Source: an uncultured Psychrobacter sp.
Lineage (GTDB): Bacteria; Pseudomonadota; Gammaproteobacteria; Pseudomonadales; Moraxellaceae
Length of the DNA: 64,000 nucleotides
Direction of reading: 5' to 3'
Assembly: GCF_947500265.1 (NCBI RefSeq)
Contig: NZ_CANMRN010000004.1
Span: 1-64,000, forward strand
The notes under the pieces are model-generated. The model had not been told where the DNA came from, did not search any database, and saw only the letters and a program-made list of their open reading frames with translations. Position numbers and translations under genes: made by a program. Below, one piece after another: positions 27,023-36,878 of the stretch (position 1 is the first letter of the stretch; each line of letters begins with the position of its first letter).

Positions 27023-27652
27023 TCACTTATGTGACGGTACACCGTTTTTCGTTGCATCAGCCACTAACTGGCGCAATCTTGCCCATTCAAAATAATCACC
27101 AGGGTCAGTCTTACGCCCAGGCGCGATATCGCTATGGCCTGTTAAGTGGCGACGTGTTTTGGGATAGGCCTTATAAATGGCGGCAATTACTTCGGCTAGC
27201 TGCTCATATTGAGCAGAGGTGAAGGACACAAAATCCGACCCTTCAAGCTCAATGCCAATGCTATAATCATTACATTCAGGTCGACCCAAGTAGCTAGACC
27301 GCCCAGCATGCCACGCCCGTTCGTTGAAATTGACAAACTGAGTGATAGCGCCATCACGTTCGATAAATAAATGCGCTGATACTTCTGCACCTTTAATTGT
27401 TTGAAAATAAGGATGAGCATCCCAGTCTAATTGATTGGTAAATAATGCTTTCACATAATGTCTGCCACTAGTGTCGCAGGCACCAAATTCATTCGGTGGT
27501 AGGCTGATATTGTGTACGATGATGGCGTCAATACTCAAACCTTTTGGCCTTACATTGTAATTAGGTGAGGCTAGCCAAGTAGCTGTTGATAGTAGTCCAT
27601 CTTTGATGATCATTGGCGACGTAGATGTTGAGTTTGGTGATAATACGGGCAT
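27023..27652 (-). CDS. ampD: 1,6-anhydro-N-acetylmuramyl-L-alanine amidase AmpD
   Basis: A cytosolic zinc amidase of wall recycling that removes the peptide from anhydro-muropeptides; its loss raises AmpC beta-lactamase in many bacteria. Zinc ligands by alignment with E. coli AmpD are H47 (IIVHNIS), H173 (LTGHSDI) and D183 (KTDPGDY). The WHAGRSSYLGR and YSIGIELEGSDF blocks are also family-typical. 209 residues, about 25 longer at the N-terminus than E. coli. It is the first gene of a minus-strand run with murJ. The substrates come from Slt-type enzymes. Confidence 0.94.
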   Translation of the reverse strand: MPVLSPNSTSTSPMIIKDGLLSTATWLASPNYNVRPKGLSIDAIIVHNISLPPNEFGACDTSGRHYVKALFTNQLDWDAHPYFQTIKGAEVSAHLFIERDGAITQFVNFNERAWHAGRSSYLGRPECNDYSIGIELEGSDFVSFTSAQYEQLAEVIAAIYKAYPKTRRHLTGHSDIAPGRKTDPGDYFEWARLRQLVADATKNGVPSHK

Positions 27653-27803
27653 AATGCTCTCTTTTTATACTAGTATTGATAATGGTGTGATAGACAATCT
27701 ATCTAAATAGTTAAATGATAGTGGGCGATGTGTTTGATTTTTTGACCCAGCAACTTTAATAACGCTGATAGCGTATGAATAATAACGTGCGAGATTCTAC
27801 TTC

Positions 27804-29966
27804 ATGTCTACAAAACTGACGTCCATACCTATCGATTGTACGCTAATGACCATTGGCCTGCGAGCACGTCTACCATTGGCTATAGCAGGGTTGTTGCTCT
27901 CGGCTCAAACACAGGCATTTTTACCAACGCCGCTGTCTGTCCTTGAATCAGATGTATTGTCACCTGACGCATCTAGCATAGCACCTACTAGCACAGCACC
28001 TACTTATTCTAATTCAGATGCATTATCTGAGTCGGGTAGCATCAGTAGTGCTGAACCTAATATTCAAAATAGTACTTTATCTGAATCAAGCTTAGCGACA
28101 GAGCAGCTACTATCAACATGGCGGCAACAAGTAAAAACAGACAAATTGGCACAGCATACAACATGGCGACGCTTGTTGTATTTTTACGATGATAAAAACA
28201 GTGTATTGGGTAAAAAGAAAACCGAGAGTTTGGTTGATGATCCGAGCTTTTTTTTAAGTAAAAATGGTCAACGAGATTCAGGTGCAGAGTTAGATGCGAT
28301 GCTTGTGGCACTCACACAAGAGTTGGTGCCATCATCAGCGACTGGTAACGACCAAGCCAAAACTGATGCCAATAATAATTCTGTCTTATGTCGTTTCCCA
28401 GCGCGAGTGGCATGGTTGACAGAGGTGCTATCGATCGATGCTGCAAGTCTATCTGCTGAGTGTCCAGAATTGGATGAGTGGATGTCGACATTGGCGCCTG
28501 AGCAGCTATCTATCATGTTTGCGCAGGAGTACTTGGACAATCCGCTCTCTGCGTTTGCTCATACGCTGTTACGCATTGACTCAAAAGCGAGTATCGCCGA
28601 TCCAAACCAAATTGATAAGGCTTATGCGCTGAACTATACGGTAGACGGTGATCCAAACGACAGTTTCCCGATATATGCTACTAAGTCAATGATTGGTAGC
28701 TACAACAGTGCTATCGAAATCGACCCATATCCAGAGATGCTAGCGAAATACCTGCAAGATGATGAACGTGATACGTGGACATATCAGTTGAGTCTGACGC
28801 CAGCGGAAGTGCAGCAGATTATGCGTCACGTTTGGGAAACCAAAGCATTAAAGATGCCGTATTACTTTACCACGGACAATTGTGCTTCTGAGATTCTGCG
28901 TCTCATTGATGTGGTCCGTCCGCAGCAAAACTTACTGAGCCAACTGTCTTACGCCGTCGTGCCTTCTGACGTAATTCAGTTATTAAATGACGAGCAGTTG
29001 CTGGCAAGTACCACTTATACGCCTGCTGATAATACCTTACGTCAAAATCAGCTAAATGAGGAAAAACAACAGCGCGCGCAGTTGGGCTATCATAATAGCG
29101 CCAAACAAACCGTGAATGAGATTAAGTCTGCGCAGCTCAACCCTGTATCGAGCATGTCAGCTGATGGGCAAACACTACTCAAGCGTCAAATCGACGTATC
29201 GGATAATAATCCGATAGACAGGCATCCGCTACAACTGGGTACGATAGGTATAGGGCAGCGTGGCGATGATGACTATATGGATATTGGGTTTCGAGCGGGG
29301 TTTCATGATACGCTTGACCACGCCTCAGGGTATCCACAATTCTTTAATTTAGAAGGGCTGGCTGCGACATTACGATTGTATGACACAGATGACAGTAAGC
29401 CCAATCAGCCAGACAGTGTGGCCTTGCAAAACGTCACTTTGATTCGTGGCCGCTCTTTTAACCCTGTTAATGCTGCCAAAAAAGGCAATACTTGGGGCGC
29501 CAGTATTGAGGCGACGCGAGTAAACGATGGATCGCAAGAGGTAGGTACGGATCATTTGGTCGGTAGCGTGGGTTACGAAAAAGGCTGGTCATGGGCATTT
29601 GGTACACTAGCTGCAGGTACTGGTGAGATGCCGCCGCAACTGTGCTATACGTTTTTGGCAGGTACGGGGCAAGTAGGACGCGGTATCAATAAAGGCTTTC
29701 GTCTAGGCGCAGGTATCAATGCTGGCTGCCGTTATCAGATTAACAATCAGTTACGCGCGCAAGCTGAATTGCAATTGCCATATTGGTATCATGGCAGCAG
29801 CGATGAGTCGAACGTTCGCGGTCATTATTGGCAACCAGTCTCAAGCTTAGGGCTGCAATACGATATTGATAAAAAACAAGCATTACGTATTAATGCCAAT
29901 TACGAATGGCAAGAACGTATCGATGCCAATGATGATATACAGCTGTCATACAGACGTTATTTTTAG
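27804..29966 (+). CDS. Large outer-membrane DUF4105 (Lnb-type N-domain) protein
   Basis: 720 residues. A signal peptide-like segment (LPLAIAGLLLSAQTQAF) ends near residue 38, followed by a Ser-rich linker to about 95. A DUF4105 domain at about 200-400 carries the conserved YYFTTDNCAS motif with C360. A C-terminal third of alternating beta-strands ends YRRYF, the aromatic terminus of BAM-assembled barrels. The family name refers to Lnb, a lipoprotein N-acyltransferase-type protein; I would not assign that activity here. The stop codon TAG overlaps the first base of a minisatellite (29966-30109). Single gene. Confidence 0.8.
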   Translation: MSTKLTSIPIDCTLMTIGLRARLPLAIAGLLLSAQTQAFLPTPLSVLESDVLSPDASSIAPTSTAPTYSNSDALSESGSISSAEPNIQNSTLSESSLATEQLLSTWRQQVKTDKLAQHTTWRRLLYFYDDKNSVLGKKKTESLVDDPSFFLSKNGQRDSGAELDAMLVALTQELVPSSATGNDQAKTDANNNSVLCRFPARVAWLTEVLSIDAASLSAECPELDEWMSTLAPEQLSIMFAQEYLDNPLSAFAHTLLRIDSKASIADPNQIDKAYALNYTVDGDPNDSFPIYATKSMIGSYNSAIEIDPYPEMLAKYLQDDERDTWTYQLSLTPAEVQQIMRHVWETKALKMPYYFTTDNCASEILRLIDVVRPQQNLLSQLSYAVVPSDVIQLLNDEQLLASTTYTPADNTLRQNQLNEEKQQRAQLGYHNSAKQTVNEIKSAQLNPVSSMSADGQTLLKRQIDVSDNNPIDRHPLQLGTIGIGQRGDDDYMDIGFRAGFHDTLDHASGYPQFFNLEGLAATLRLYDTDDSKPNQPDSVALQNVTLIRGRSFNPVNAAKKGNTWGASIEATRVNDGSQEVGTDHLVGSVGYEKGWSWAFGTLAAGTGEMPPQLCYTFLAGTGQVGRGINKGFRLGAGINAGCRYQINNQLRAQAELQLPYWYHGSSDESNVRGHYWQPVSSLGLQYDIDKKQALRINANYEWQERIDANDDIQLSYRRYF

Positions 29967-30109
29967 ACACTGATTTAGACACTGATTTAGACACTGATTT
30001 AGACACTGATTTAGACACTGATTTAGACACTGATTTAGGCATTGATTTAGGCATTGATTTAGGCATTGATTTAGGCATTGGTTTAGGCATTGGTTTAGGC
30101 ATTAATTTA
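29966..30109 (+). repeat. 12-bp minisatellite, 12 copies, starting at the stop codon
   Basis: Twelve tandem 12-bp units: GACACTGATTTA six times (29966-30037), GGCATTGATTTA three times (to 30073), GGCATTGGTTTA twice (to 30097) and GGCATTAATTTA once. The unit is a multiple of three and every junction recreates TAG in the frame of the upstream gene, so 12 TAGs and a final TAA follow that frame. On the minus strand it reads as KSVS/KSMP tetrapeptides. Confidence 0.97.
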
Positions 30110-30175
30110 AACAAAATGGCTTCTAAGCGCTGTAATGGTTGTATAAAGAAGGTTGTATAAAGGAAAACATGCTTT

Positions 30176-31015
30176 ATGAGTACGAAAAATTTACTAATTA
30201 TCGGACAAGGTGATATCGGCCTACCAGTGACCAATAAACTTGCCCAAGATGGCTATTGTGTGACTGGGCTTGCTCGTAGTGAGCGCCACCATTATGATTT
30301 AGTAGATAATGCAGATTTTTTGCAGGTTGATGCGTTGACGCTGACGACTGAGCAACTGCAAGCGTTTACTCATATTGCGATTATCGTCACCCCTGACGAG
30401 TACTCGACCAGCGGTTATCACGACAGTTATCTAGCGATTAGTCAGCATTTAGCAGCGCTTACTCCACAGCTCGCCAAACTTGAGCGTGTAGTATTTATTT
30501 CTTCTACTGGTGTCTATGGTCAGGACAATGGTGAGTGGATTGATGAGCATACTGCACCCGCCACGCCTGCGCGTGAAGCCTCAAAGGTCATATTGCAAGC
30601 GGAACAAGCGCTGCAACAAGGCTTTGATGATAAAGCTATTATTATTCGCCCTAGTGGTATCTACGGTCGCGAGCGTTTAATGCGGCTACGCAAGGCTCGT
30701 GAGTCAAATAAAGAGCCAGTGCCAGCTGAGCATTGGAGCAATCGCATTATGGATCGCGACTTGGTTAATATCATCACTAAAGTGTTGACGATAGAGACAC
30801 CAAAGTCTGTCTATCTAGCGACGGACTATCGACCTGTTACTACGTTTGAGCTAGGGGTTTGGCTCAGTGAGCAGGTTGGCGAGACACCTCCTACTATTGA
30901 TAATACAAAAACTTCAGTGACAGGAAAACGCTTGCACAGCAATATTCCGTTAGCTTGGCTTGAGTACGCTGATTGGCAAATAGGCTATCGTGATATTTTA
31001 GCTCACCAAGAGTAA
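30176..31015 (+). CDS. NAD(P)-binding SDR-family protein (YeeZ-like)
   Basis: 279 residues. The Rossmann start NLLIIGQGDIGLPVTNKL (GxGxxG) is near residues 5-20. Later VFISSTGVYGQDNGEWIDE has the Ser/Tyr region of extended SDRs, and RPSGIYGRERL follows. This pattern fits YeeZ/YbjT-like NAD-dependent epimerase/dehydratase-type proteins, whose substrates are unknown. The gene lies immediately after the minisatellite, upstream of an unknown gene and pyrE, all on the plus strand. No signal peptide. Confidence 0.85.
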   Translation: MSTKNLLIIGQGDIGLPVTNKLAQDGYCVTGLARSERHHYDLVDNADFLQVDALTLTTEQLQAFTHIAIIVTPDEYSTSGYHDSYLAISQHLAALTPQLAKLERVVFISSTGVYGQDNGEWIDEHTAPATPAREASKVILQAEQALQQGFDDKAIIIRPSGIYGRERLMRLRKARESNKEPVPAEHWSNRIMDRDLVNIITKVLTIETPKSVYLATDYRPVTTFELGVWLSEQVGETPPTIDNTKTSVTGKRLHSNIPLAWLEYADWQIGYRDILAHQE

Positions 31016-31057
31016 GCTCTTCGGTGTAAGTATTTAAGTATAAGCTCTTAAGCTTAA

Positions 31058-31082
31058 GATCGTCTTTTAGTTCGATCGTTTT
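31058..31082 (+). terminator. Weak possible terminator after the SDR gene
   Basis: A short stem, GATCG (31058-31062) with CGATC (31073-31077), is followed by GTTTTTATT. The stem is only 5 bp, so function is doubtful. Confidence 0.35.
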
Positions 31083-31117
31083 TATTGATTTTATAGTTTA
31101 TTTTGTATGGAGATTTC

Positions 31118-32152
31118 ATGTCCCAGCCTTCTACTTCTGATGACCGTTTATCCCATGCTAATCTGGCAACAGAAGGTGGGCAGCTGGCAGAAGGTCATGT
31201 CCAAAAAAAGGCTGAGCAATCGTCTATATTAGCTGATTCACAGCAACCTGCGATCGTACATCCTAACTTTGATCCCAAACAATCTCCTCTTGATCCTGCC
31301 AGACCATTGAGTGATATTCCTGAGCCTGCTCGTCGCCTAAATGGTCAACTGCGCAGGCTCTACGGTAACTCGACTCGGTTCTATCAGCCCAATGCAGACA
31401 GCTTATCGAAATGGTCGCTGATTGCTTCAGAGGCATTGGCTGAGCATTTATCGTTGCTGAATGCAGCACAGCTTATTGAGTTGCCGGATAGCTTTTATCA
31501 GAATCATAGTGAGCAGCCACTAATATCGACATTATCAGATATGACATTATTAGATATGTCAGATATTCAACAGGCGATTCGCGCTTATCCAAAACTGAAC
31601 CGTTATGGGTTTTTACCGACTGATAGTTCTACAGTGGTTAAATCAGATAACGATTCAAACAACGATTCAAATAATGACAGCAAGGCTCAAAATTCTGCAT
31701 TATCTATGCGCGCATTGACCAAACGTTATAATCCTGATGAGCTACTCAATAGTCTGTATGCCGACGATTGGCAAGTGATACTACAACCGCAGCAGTTTGA
31801 TACAGGTGAGGGCAGTTTGGCCACAGATATCATGGCATGTAGCGTGGCCGTCCATGCGCTAAAGCAATGCAGTAGCCGTAAAAGTATCAATCATAGTTAT
31901 AGCGCCGCAGAAATCTGCCAGCATGTGCGTAGCTATTTGCTCAGTCAGATCGTTTGTGAGCCGTCGCAACGCCACGCATATCGTCAGATTCGACTATTTG
32001 CTGGTCATATTATTGTTGCCGCTTATCATTTGGGTTGGGAGATACAAGTACGAGCAGACGGACAGAGCTATTTTAATATCTCGTCGCGTAGTGGTTTGTT
32101 GACTCGCTATGCCAATATGCAGGATTATGAGATCAATGGTTGGTCAAGCTGA
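31118..32152 (+). CDS. Conserved-looking unknown protein upstream of pyrE
   Basis: 344 residues from the ATG at 31118, with GGAG 5 nt upstream; an in-frame TTG at 31103 is less likely. I do not recognise a family. Residues about 1-60 are polar. A helical block with LSDIPEPARRLNGQLRRLY follows, then an Asn/Asp/Ser repeat (DNDSNNDSNNDS near 175-186). The C-terminal half contains DIMACSVAVHALKQCSS and IRLFAGHIIVAAYHLGWE. No signal peptide and no membrane helix are seen. It ends 62 bp before the pyrE ATG, so co-transcription is likely. Confidence 0.7.
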   Translation: MSQPSTSDDRLSHANLATEGGQLAEGHVQKKAEQSSILADSQQPAIVHPNFDPKQSPLDPARPLSDIPEPARRLNGQLRRLYGNSTRFYQPNADSLSKWSLIASEALAEHLSLLNAAQLIELPDSFYQNHSEQPLISTLSDMTLLDMSDIQQAIRAYPKLNRYGFLPTDSSTVVKSDNDSNNDSNNDSKAQNSALSMRALTKRYNPDELLNSLYADDWQVILQPQQFDTGEGSLATDIMACSVAVHALKQCSSRKSINHSYSAAEICQHVRSYLLSQIVCEPSQRHAYRQIRLFAGHIIVAAYHLGWEIQVRADGQSYFNISSRSGLLTRYANMQDYEINGWSS

Positions 32153-32214
32153 TCAATAATGCGTACAATAATGCAAATTTTTTGCCCCCTCTTTTTGCTG
32201 ATAGGAATGTCATA

Positions 32215-32931
32215 ATGTCTCATGTAACACGCCCTCAAGACCCTACATTTTCATCTCATCAATTTATTCAACTGGCTCTAGACAACCAAGTGCTCAAATT
32301 CGGTGAGTTTGTCCTAAAGTCTGGTCGTATCAGTCCGTACTTTTTTAATGCAGGTTTGCTTGCGACTGGTGAGATGTTGTCACTGCTAGCACGTGGTTAT
32401 GCAGATGCCTTAGCTGAACAAATGAATACAGCAAATAATGGCGATAACGGGCAAGAGCTGGTCATCTTTGGTGCAGCTTATAAAGGTATTCCTTTTGTAG
32501 CAGCGACGGCGCAAGCGTTATGGCTACATCATGGCATCAATGCTAAATGGGGCTATAACCGTAAAGAGGCCAAAACTCACGGTGAAGGCGGTAATTTGGT
32601 AGGTGCTGACGTAAGTGGCAAGGCCGTTTGGGTGCTTGACGATGTCATCACAGCGGGTACAGCAATGCGCGAAGTGGTCGAGATTTTAGAGCAAGCAGGC
32701 GCAAGCGTTGCTGGTATTATTGTTGCACTCGATCGTAAAGAAAAAGGTCAAGCTGAGCATTCTGCTATCCAAGAGCTTGCCGCGACACTAGAAGTGCCTG
32801 TACGTGCATTGGTCGATATCGATGATTTAATCAGTTATTTGGCCGATGACCGTGGTGCACAAAACGGCCAACATAAAGACGCGACCCAGTTAGCCAAAAT
32901 GCAACACTACCGTGAGCAGTACGGCGTATAG
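32215..32931 (+). CDS. pyrE: Orotate phosphoribosyltransferase
   Basis: Adds phosphoribose to orotate, giving OMP in de novo pyrimidine synthesis. I use the ATG at 32215 (238 residues, AGGA upstream) rather than a frame opening at 32140 that overlaps the preceding gene. The PRPP motif is VWVLDDVITAGTAMRE (about residues 140-155). The SGRISPYFFNAGL and GAAYKGIPF blocks are diagnostic. It carries a Gly/Asn insert of about 10 residues (AEQMNTANNGDNGQEL) absent in E. coli. Confidence 0.96.
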   Translation: MSHVTRPQDPTFSSHQFIQLALDNQVLKFGEFVLKSGRISPYFFNAGLLATGEMLSLLARGYADALAEQMNTANNGDNGQELVIFGAAYKGIPFVAATAQALWLHHGINAKWGYNRKEAKTHGEGGNLVGADVSGKAVWVLDDVITAGTAMREVVEILEQAGASVAGIIVALDRKEKGQAEHSAIQELAATLEVPVRALVDIDDLISYLADDRGAQNGQHKDATQLAKMQHYREQYGV

Positions 32932-32996
32932 TTGGGCACTGATGTTGTTTAATAAGTTCGTTTCATATCAATAATATAACGTAAGTGAGTCTTATC

Positions 32997-33968
32997 ATGA
33001 GCCAACAAAAACAAGAAAAGTCGCTAAAAATACTCGTTATTATGGATCCTATCGAACGGGTTAATTATAAAAAAGACACCAGTCTCGCTATGATGTGGGC
33101 CGCTCAAGACCGAGGACATCAGCTCGGTTATTGTCAGATTCAAGACCTGTGGTTGGACCGTGGTCAGTTGATGGTTGATACGCAGCCACTGACAGTAAAG
33201 CGTGATCCTGCAGATTTCTATACGTTGGGTGACAAAGCAACAGGGCCAGTGGGCGACTATGACGTGATTTTGATGCGCAAAGATCCACCGTTTGATATGC
33301 GCTTTATTTATGCCACTTATATGCTTGACCATGCCAAAGCAGCAGGCGTGCTCGTGGTCAATGACCCACAGGCGATTCGCGACTGCAATGAAAAGTTATT
33401 TGCGACGTGGTTTAGCGATTATATGAGCCCAACGATTGTGACTAGCAAACAAGCACACATTCGTAAATTCATCGCTGAACAGCAGGATGTAATCGTCAAG
33501 CCATTAGATGGTATGGGCGGTACAGGTATTTTTCGTTTGACTGCTGATAGCCCAAACATCGGAGTGACGTTAGAGATACTGACTGAGCTTGAGACTTTGC
33601 CCATCATGGCGCAGCGTTATTTACCAGAGATTAAAGAAGGCGATAAGCGCGTATTGATCGTCGATGGAGTCGTGGTAGATTATAGTTTGGCTCGTATTCC
33701 AACCAAAGGCGAGACCCGTGGTAATCTAGCAGCTGGTGGTAGTGGTGTTGCTATGCCATTGACTGATATTGAACGCCAAGTAGCAGAAGTAGTGGCACCA
33801 ATTGTCAAAGAAAAAGGCCTAATGTTCGTTGGTCTAGACTTGATCGGTGGGCGTATCACTGAAATTAACGTTACTAGCCCAACATGCGTACGTGAGATTG
33901 ATGACCAATGCGGTACAGATATCGCAACCGACTTTATCATGGCGATTGAGAATAAATTTACTGCGTAG
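32997..33968 (+). CDS. gshB: Glutathione synthetase
   Basis: Joins gamma-glutamylcysteine and glycine with ATP, the second step of glutathione synthesis. 323 residues from the ATG at 32997 (a GTG 4 codons earlier is also in frame). An ATP-grasp enzyme with VIMDPIERVNYKKDTSLAMM at the N-terminus, KPLDGMGGTGIFRLT as the glycine loop and the EINVTSPTCVREID block at the end, where most homologues have NVTSPTG. It lies in a plus-strand stretch between pyrE and murG, with a terminator behind it. Confidence 0.96.
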   Translation: MSQQKQEKSLKILVIMDPIERVNYKKDTSLAMMWAAQDRGHQLGYCQIQDLWLDRGQLMVDTQPLTVKRDPADFYTLGDKATGPVGDYDVILMRKDPPFDMRFIYATYMLDHAKAAGVLVVNDPQAIRDCNEKLFATWFSDYMSPTIVTSKQAHIRKFIAEQQDVIVKPLDGMGGTGIFRLTADSPNIGVTLEILTELETLPIMAQRYLPEIKEGDKRVLIVDGVVVDYSLARIPTKGETRGNLAAGGSGVAMPLTDIERQVAEVVAPIVKEKGLMFVGLDLIGGRITEINVTSPTCVREIDDQCGTDIATDFIMAIENKFTA

Positions 33969-34084
33969 CTTTCGCTATGTTCAGGAATGTTTTGAGTTCA
34001 GGAGTATTTTGATTACGTAAAACCCATATTTTGAGGTATTGTTAGTCATTGATTTTTCTTACCGTTTATTAGTATCACACGACG

Positions 34085-34118
34085 CCAAGCCGTGACCGAT
34101 CATGGCTTGGGTTTTTGT
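34085..34118 (+). terminator. Intrinsic terminator after gshB
   Basis: An 11-bp stem (34085-34095 with 34100-34110; one G-T pair) with a CCGA tetraloop, then GTTTTTG. It isolates gshB from the murG unit. Confidence 0.85.
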
Positions 34119-34264
34119 TATTTTTGCTGCATAAAGTACTGTATATAAGATAATGATTTCCTCTATACTATGCGGGCTTTGACTAGGTCATTATTTTTCA
34201 TAATTGTCACTGCAGCAGTGAGATAAACCCTTCATATAAATAAAGTAAAGATAGGCAGGCGTTC

Positions 34265-35350
34265 ATGAAAACACCGCATATATTGATGATGGCAGCTGGT
34301 ACGGGCGGGCATGTTTTTCCAGCGCTTGCAGTGAGCGACGAGTTGACCCAGCGCGGTGCGGTCATTCATTGGTTGGGAACGCCAAATGGTATGGAAAACG
34401 GTTTGGTTGAGCCGACAGGTTATCCTTTTCATGCTATTAATATGCAAGGGCTTCGTGGCAAAGGCGTTGGTCGACTATTGAAGCTACCAATGACTCTGCT
34501 ATCCGCGACGATGGCAGCCGTAAAAGTGATTCGTAGTAATCAGATTGACGTGGTCGTTGGGTTCGGCGGTTATGTGAGTGCACCTGGCGGTATCGCTGCG
34601 CGCATGACTAACACCCCGTTGATTATCCATGAGCAAAATGCCATCGCTGGCATGAGCAACCGCTACTTATCTAAACTGTCGACCAAGACATTACAAGCGT
34701 TTGAAAATACCTTTGCCAATAGTCAGCAAGATACCAAGCTTGAGACAGTGGGCAATCCTGTGCGTAATGCCATTACTGGTGTCGCAGAGCCAACGGTACG
34801 TTATGATATAAATGACAGTTCACCGCTTAAGCTGTTGGTAGTCGGCGGTTCACTTGGCGCTCAGGTATTAAATGATACAGTACCAAAAGCATTAGCATTA
34901 CTAGATCAGCCATTTGAAGTCTTACACCAGTGTGGACGCAACAATGAAGCAGCCACGCAAGCGGCTTATAGCGAACAAGAATTAAACAACCATCAGTTTA
35001 CTGTACAACCGTTTATTAATGATATGGCTGCAGCTTACAACTGGGCAGATATCATCGTTTGCCGCGCAGGTGCGTTGACCGTGACCGAGATTCAAAACGT
35101 CGGAATTGCTGCTATTTTTGTACCGCTACCGCATGCAGTGGATGACCATCAGACGGCTAATGCGCGCACGCTGACCTCGCATGATGCTGCAGTTTTATTG
35201 CCACAGTCAGAGCTAACTGCCAATAGTTTAAGTGACGAGCTTGGCGCACTCAATCGAGAGAAGTGCTTGGCGATGGCGAAAAAAGGCCATGCATTGGCCA
35301 ACCGTAGTGCGAGTAAGCAAGTTGCTGATATCATTTGGCAAGCGCTATAG
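34265..35350 (+). CDS. murG: UDP-GlcNAc:lipid I GlcNAc transferase MurG
   Basis: Makes lipid II at the cytoplasmic face of the inner membrane. 361 residues of the GT-B fold. AAGTGGHVFPALAV is the N-domain glycine loop, GFGGYVSAPGG follows, GGSLGAQVLN starts the C-domain and CRAGALTVTEI with PHAVDDHQTANA binds UDP-GlcNAc. First gene of the division cluster in this window. The genes usually upstream in the dcw cluster (mraZ, ftsL, ftsI, murE, murF, mraY, murD, ftsW) are not adjacent; gshB is. Confidence 0.97.
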   Translation: MKTPHILMMAAGTGGHVFPALAVSDELTQRGAVIHWLGTPNGMENGLVEPTGYPFHAINMQGLRGKGVGRLLKLPMTLLSATMAAVKVIRSNQIDVVVGFGGYVSAPGGIAARMTNTPLIIHEQNAIAGMSNRYLSKLSTKTLQAFENTFANSQQDTKLETVGNPVRNAITGVAEPTVRYDINDSSPLKLLVVGGSLGAQVLNDTVPKALALLDQPFEVLHQCGRNNEAATQAAYSEQELNNHQFTVQPFINDMAAAYNWADIIVCRAGALTVTEIQNVGIAAIFVPLPHAVDDHQTANARTLTSHDAAVLLPQSELTANSLSDELGALNREKCLAMAKKGHALANRSASKQVADIIWQAL

Positions 35351-35415
35351 TCTGTAATCTATACCCTTATTTGAATTTACTAAGTTTTATTGACCTTTAA
35401 TAAAGAGAGATCCTT

Positions 35416-36855
35416 ATGCCTACCTCTGCGAAAGCTCTACCTAAGCGTTTGATTGAAATACCAGAAATGCGCCGCATTCAGCATTTGCATTTTATCGGTA
35501 TTGGTGGCTCAGGCATGTGCGGTATCGCTGAGGTGATGAACAATCAAGGCTATCAGGTCAGTGGTTCTGATATCGCAGAAAGCTTGGTGACTAAGCGTTT
35601 ACAGCAGATTGGCATCGAGATATCTATCGGCCATGACTCTAAAAATATTGCCAATGCTGACGTTATCGTTGTCTCATCAGCGATTGATCGTAGCAACCCT
35701 GAGGTAAAAGCGGCACTTGAAGCTCGTCTGCCAGTAGTACGCCGCGCCGATATGCTTGGCGAGCTAATGCGCTATCGTCATGGCATCGCAGTTGCTGGCG
35801 CACACGGTAAAACGACGACGACGAGTTTGCTCACCACGATGATGGCAGAAGGACAGCTAGATCCTACTTATGTCATCGGCGGTAAATTAAATGCGTCAGG
35901 CAAAAACGCGGCATTGGGTAGCAGCCGTTTCTTGGTAGCAGAGGCTGATGAGTCTGATGCATCGTTCTTGTCATTGCATCCGATGGCCGCGATTGTGACC
36001 AATATCGACCAAGACCATATGGAAACCTACGAAAACAGCTTTGATAAATTAAAAGCCGCTTATATCCAATTTCTACAAAATATGCCGTTTTACGGTTTAG
36101 CAGTGGTTTGCGGTGATGACCCTGAACTGTATGCAATGATCGATGATATCGGTCGTCCAGTATTGACCTTTGGTCTTGAGCCGTTCAATGATGTACAAGC
36201 TGTAGACTTGGTGACAGAAGGAACTAAAACTCACTTTACCGTATTGCGCCGTGACCGTGAGCCATTACGCCTAACGTTAAACATTCCTGGTACACATAAC
36301 GTTTATAACGCTCTTGCTGCCATCACGATGGCGACCGACGAAGGCGTCGATGATGCAGCGATTGAGCGTGCTCTGCAGAAATTTGAAGGCGTGGGTCGTC
36401 GTTTTGAGCAGCATGCTTCTGTCGATATCGATGATGGCAATGTCTTATTAATTGATGATTATGGCCATCATCCAAAAGAAGTTGATGCGACCATCAAAGC
36501 CGCTCGTCAAAGCTTCCCTGATCGTCGTTTAGTGATGCTATTTCAGCCACATCGTTATAGCCGTACCCGTGATTGCTACGATGATTTTGTAGAAGTGCTA
36601 TCGAGCGTTGATGAGCTATTATTATTAGATGTTTATTCAGCAGGTGAGAGTCCGATTACGGGCGCTGATACCAAGTCACTAGCGCGCAGTATCCGTTTGC
36701 GCGGTGAAGTTGAACCGACTATTATTGATAAAGACAATCTAGCCCCTGTTATGCGGCGTTTGTTAAAAGCTAACGATATGCTGATTACCCAAGGCGCTGG
36801 TAATGTCGGGCAGATTGCTATCGATTTGGCTGCCAATAACCTTTATATTAAGTAA
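35416..36855 (+). CDS. murC: UDP-N-acetylmuramate-L-alanine ligase MurC
   Basis: Adds the first amino acid to UDP-MurNAc. 479 residues with all Mur-ligase landmarks: [13 protein letters not shown] in the N-domain, [12 protein letters not shown] as the P-loop (about residue 125), then [20 protein letters not shown] and [21 protein letters not shown] precedes the ATG. murG ends 65 bp upstream and ddl begins 23 bp downstream, so it is part of the same operon. Confidence 0.97.
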   Translation: MPTSAKALPKRLIEIPEMRRIQHLHFIGIGGSGMCGIAEVMNNQGYQVSGSDIAESLVTKRLQQIGIEISIGHDSKNIANADVIVVSSAIDRSNPEVKAALEARLPVVRRADMLGELMRYRHGIAVAGAHGKTTTTSLLTTMMAEGQLDPTYVIGGKLNASGKNAALGSSRFLVAEADESDASFLSLHPMAAIVTNIDQDHMETYENSFDKLKAAYIQFLQNMPFYGLAVVCGDDPELYAMIDDIGRPVLTFGLEPFNDVQAVDLVTEGTKTHFTVLRRDREPLRLTLNIPGTHNVYNALAAITMATDEGVDDAAIERALQKFEGVGRRFEQHASVDIDDGNVLLIDDYGHHPKEVDATIKAARQSFPDRRLVMLFQPHRYSRTRDCYDDFVEVLSSVDELLLLDVYSAGESPITGADTKSLARSIRLRGEVEPTIIDKDNLAPVMRRLLKANDMLITQGAGNVGQIAIDLAANNLYIK

Positions 36856-36878
36856 GCTAAAATTTAGGGACGATCCTC

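Noticed and set aside
29890-30234. 114-residue minus-strand frame with KSMP/KSVS repeats
   Set aside because: Its repeats are only the minus-strand reading of the minisatellite, and both ends overlap real genes antisense. A plus-strand DTDL-repeat frame across the same array was dismissed for the same reason.
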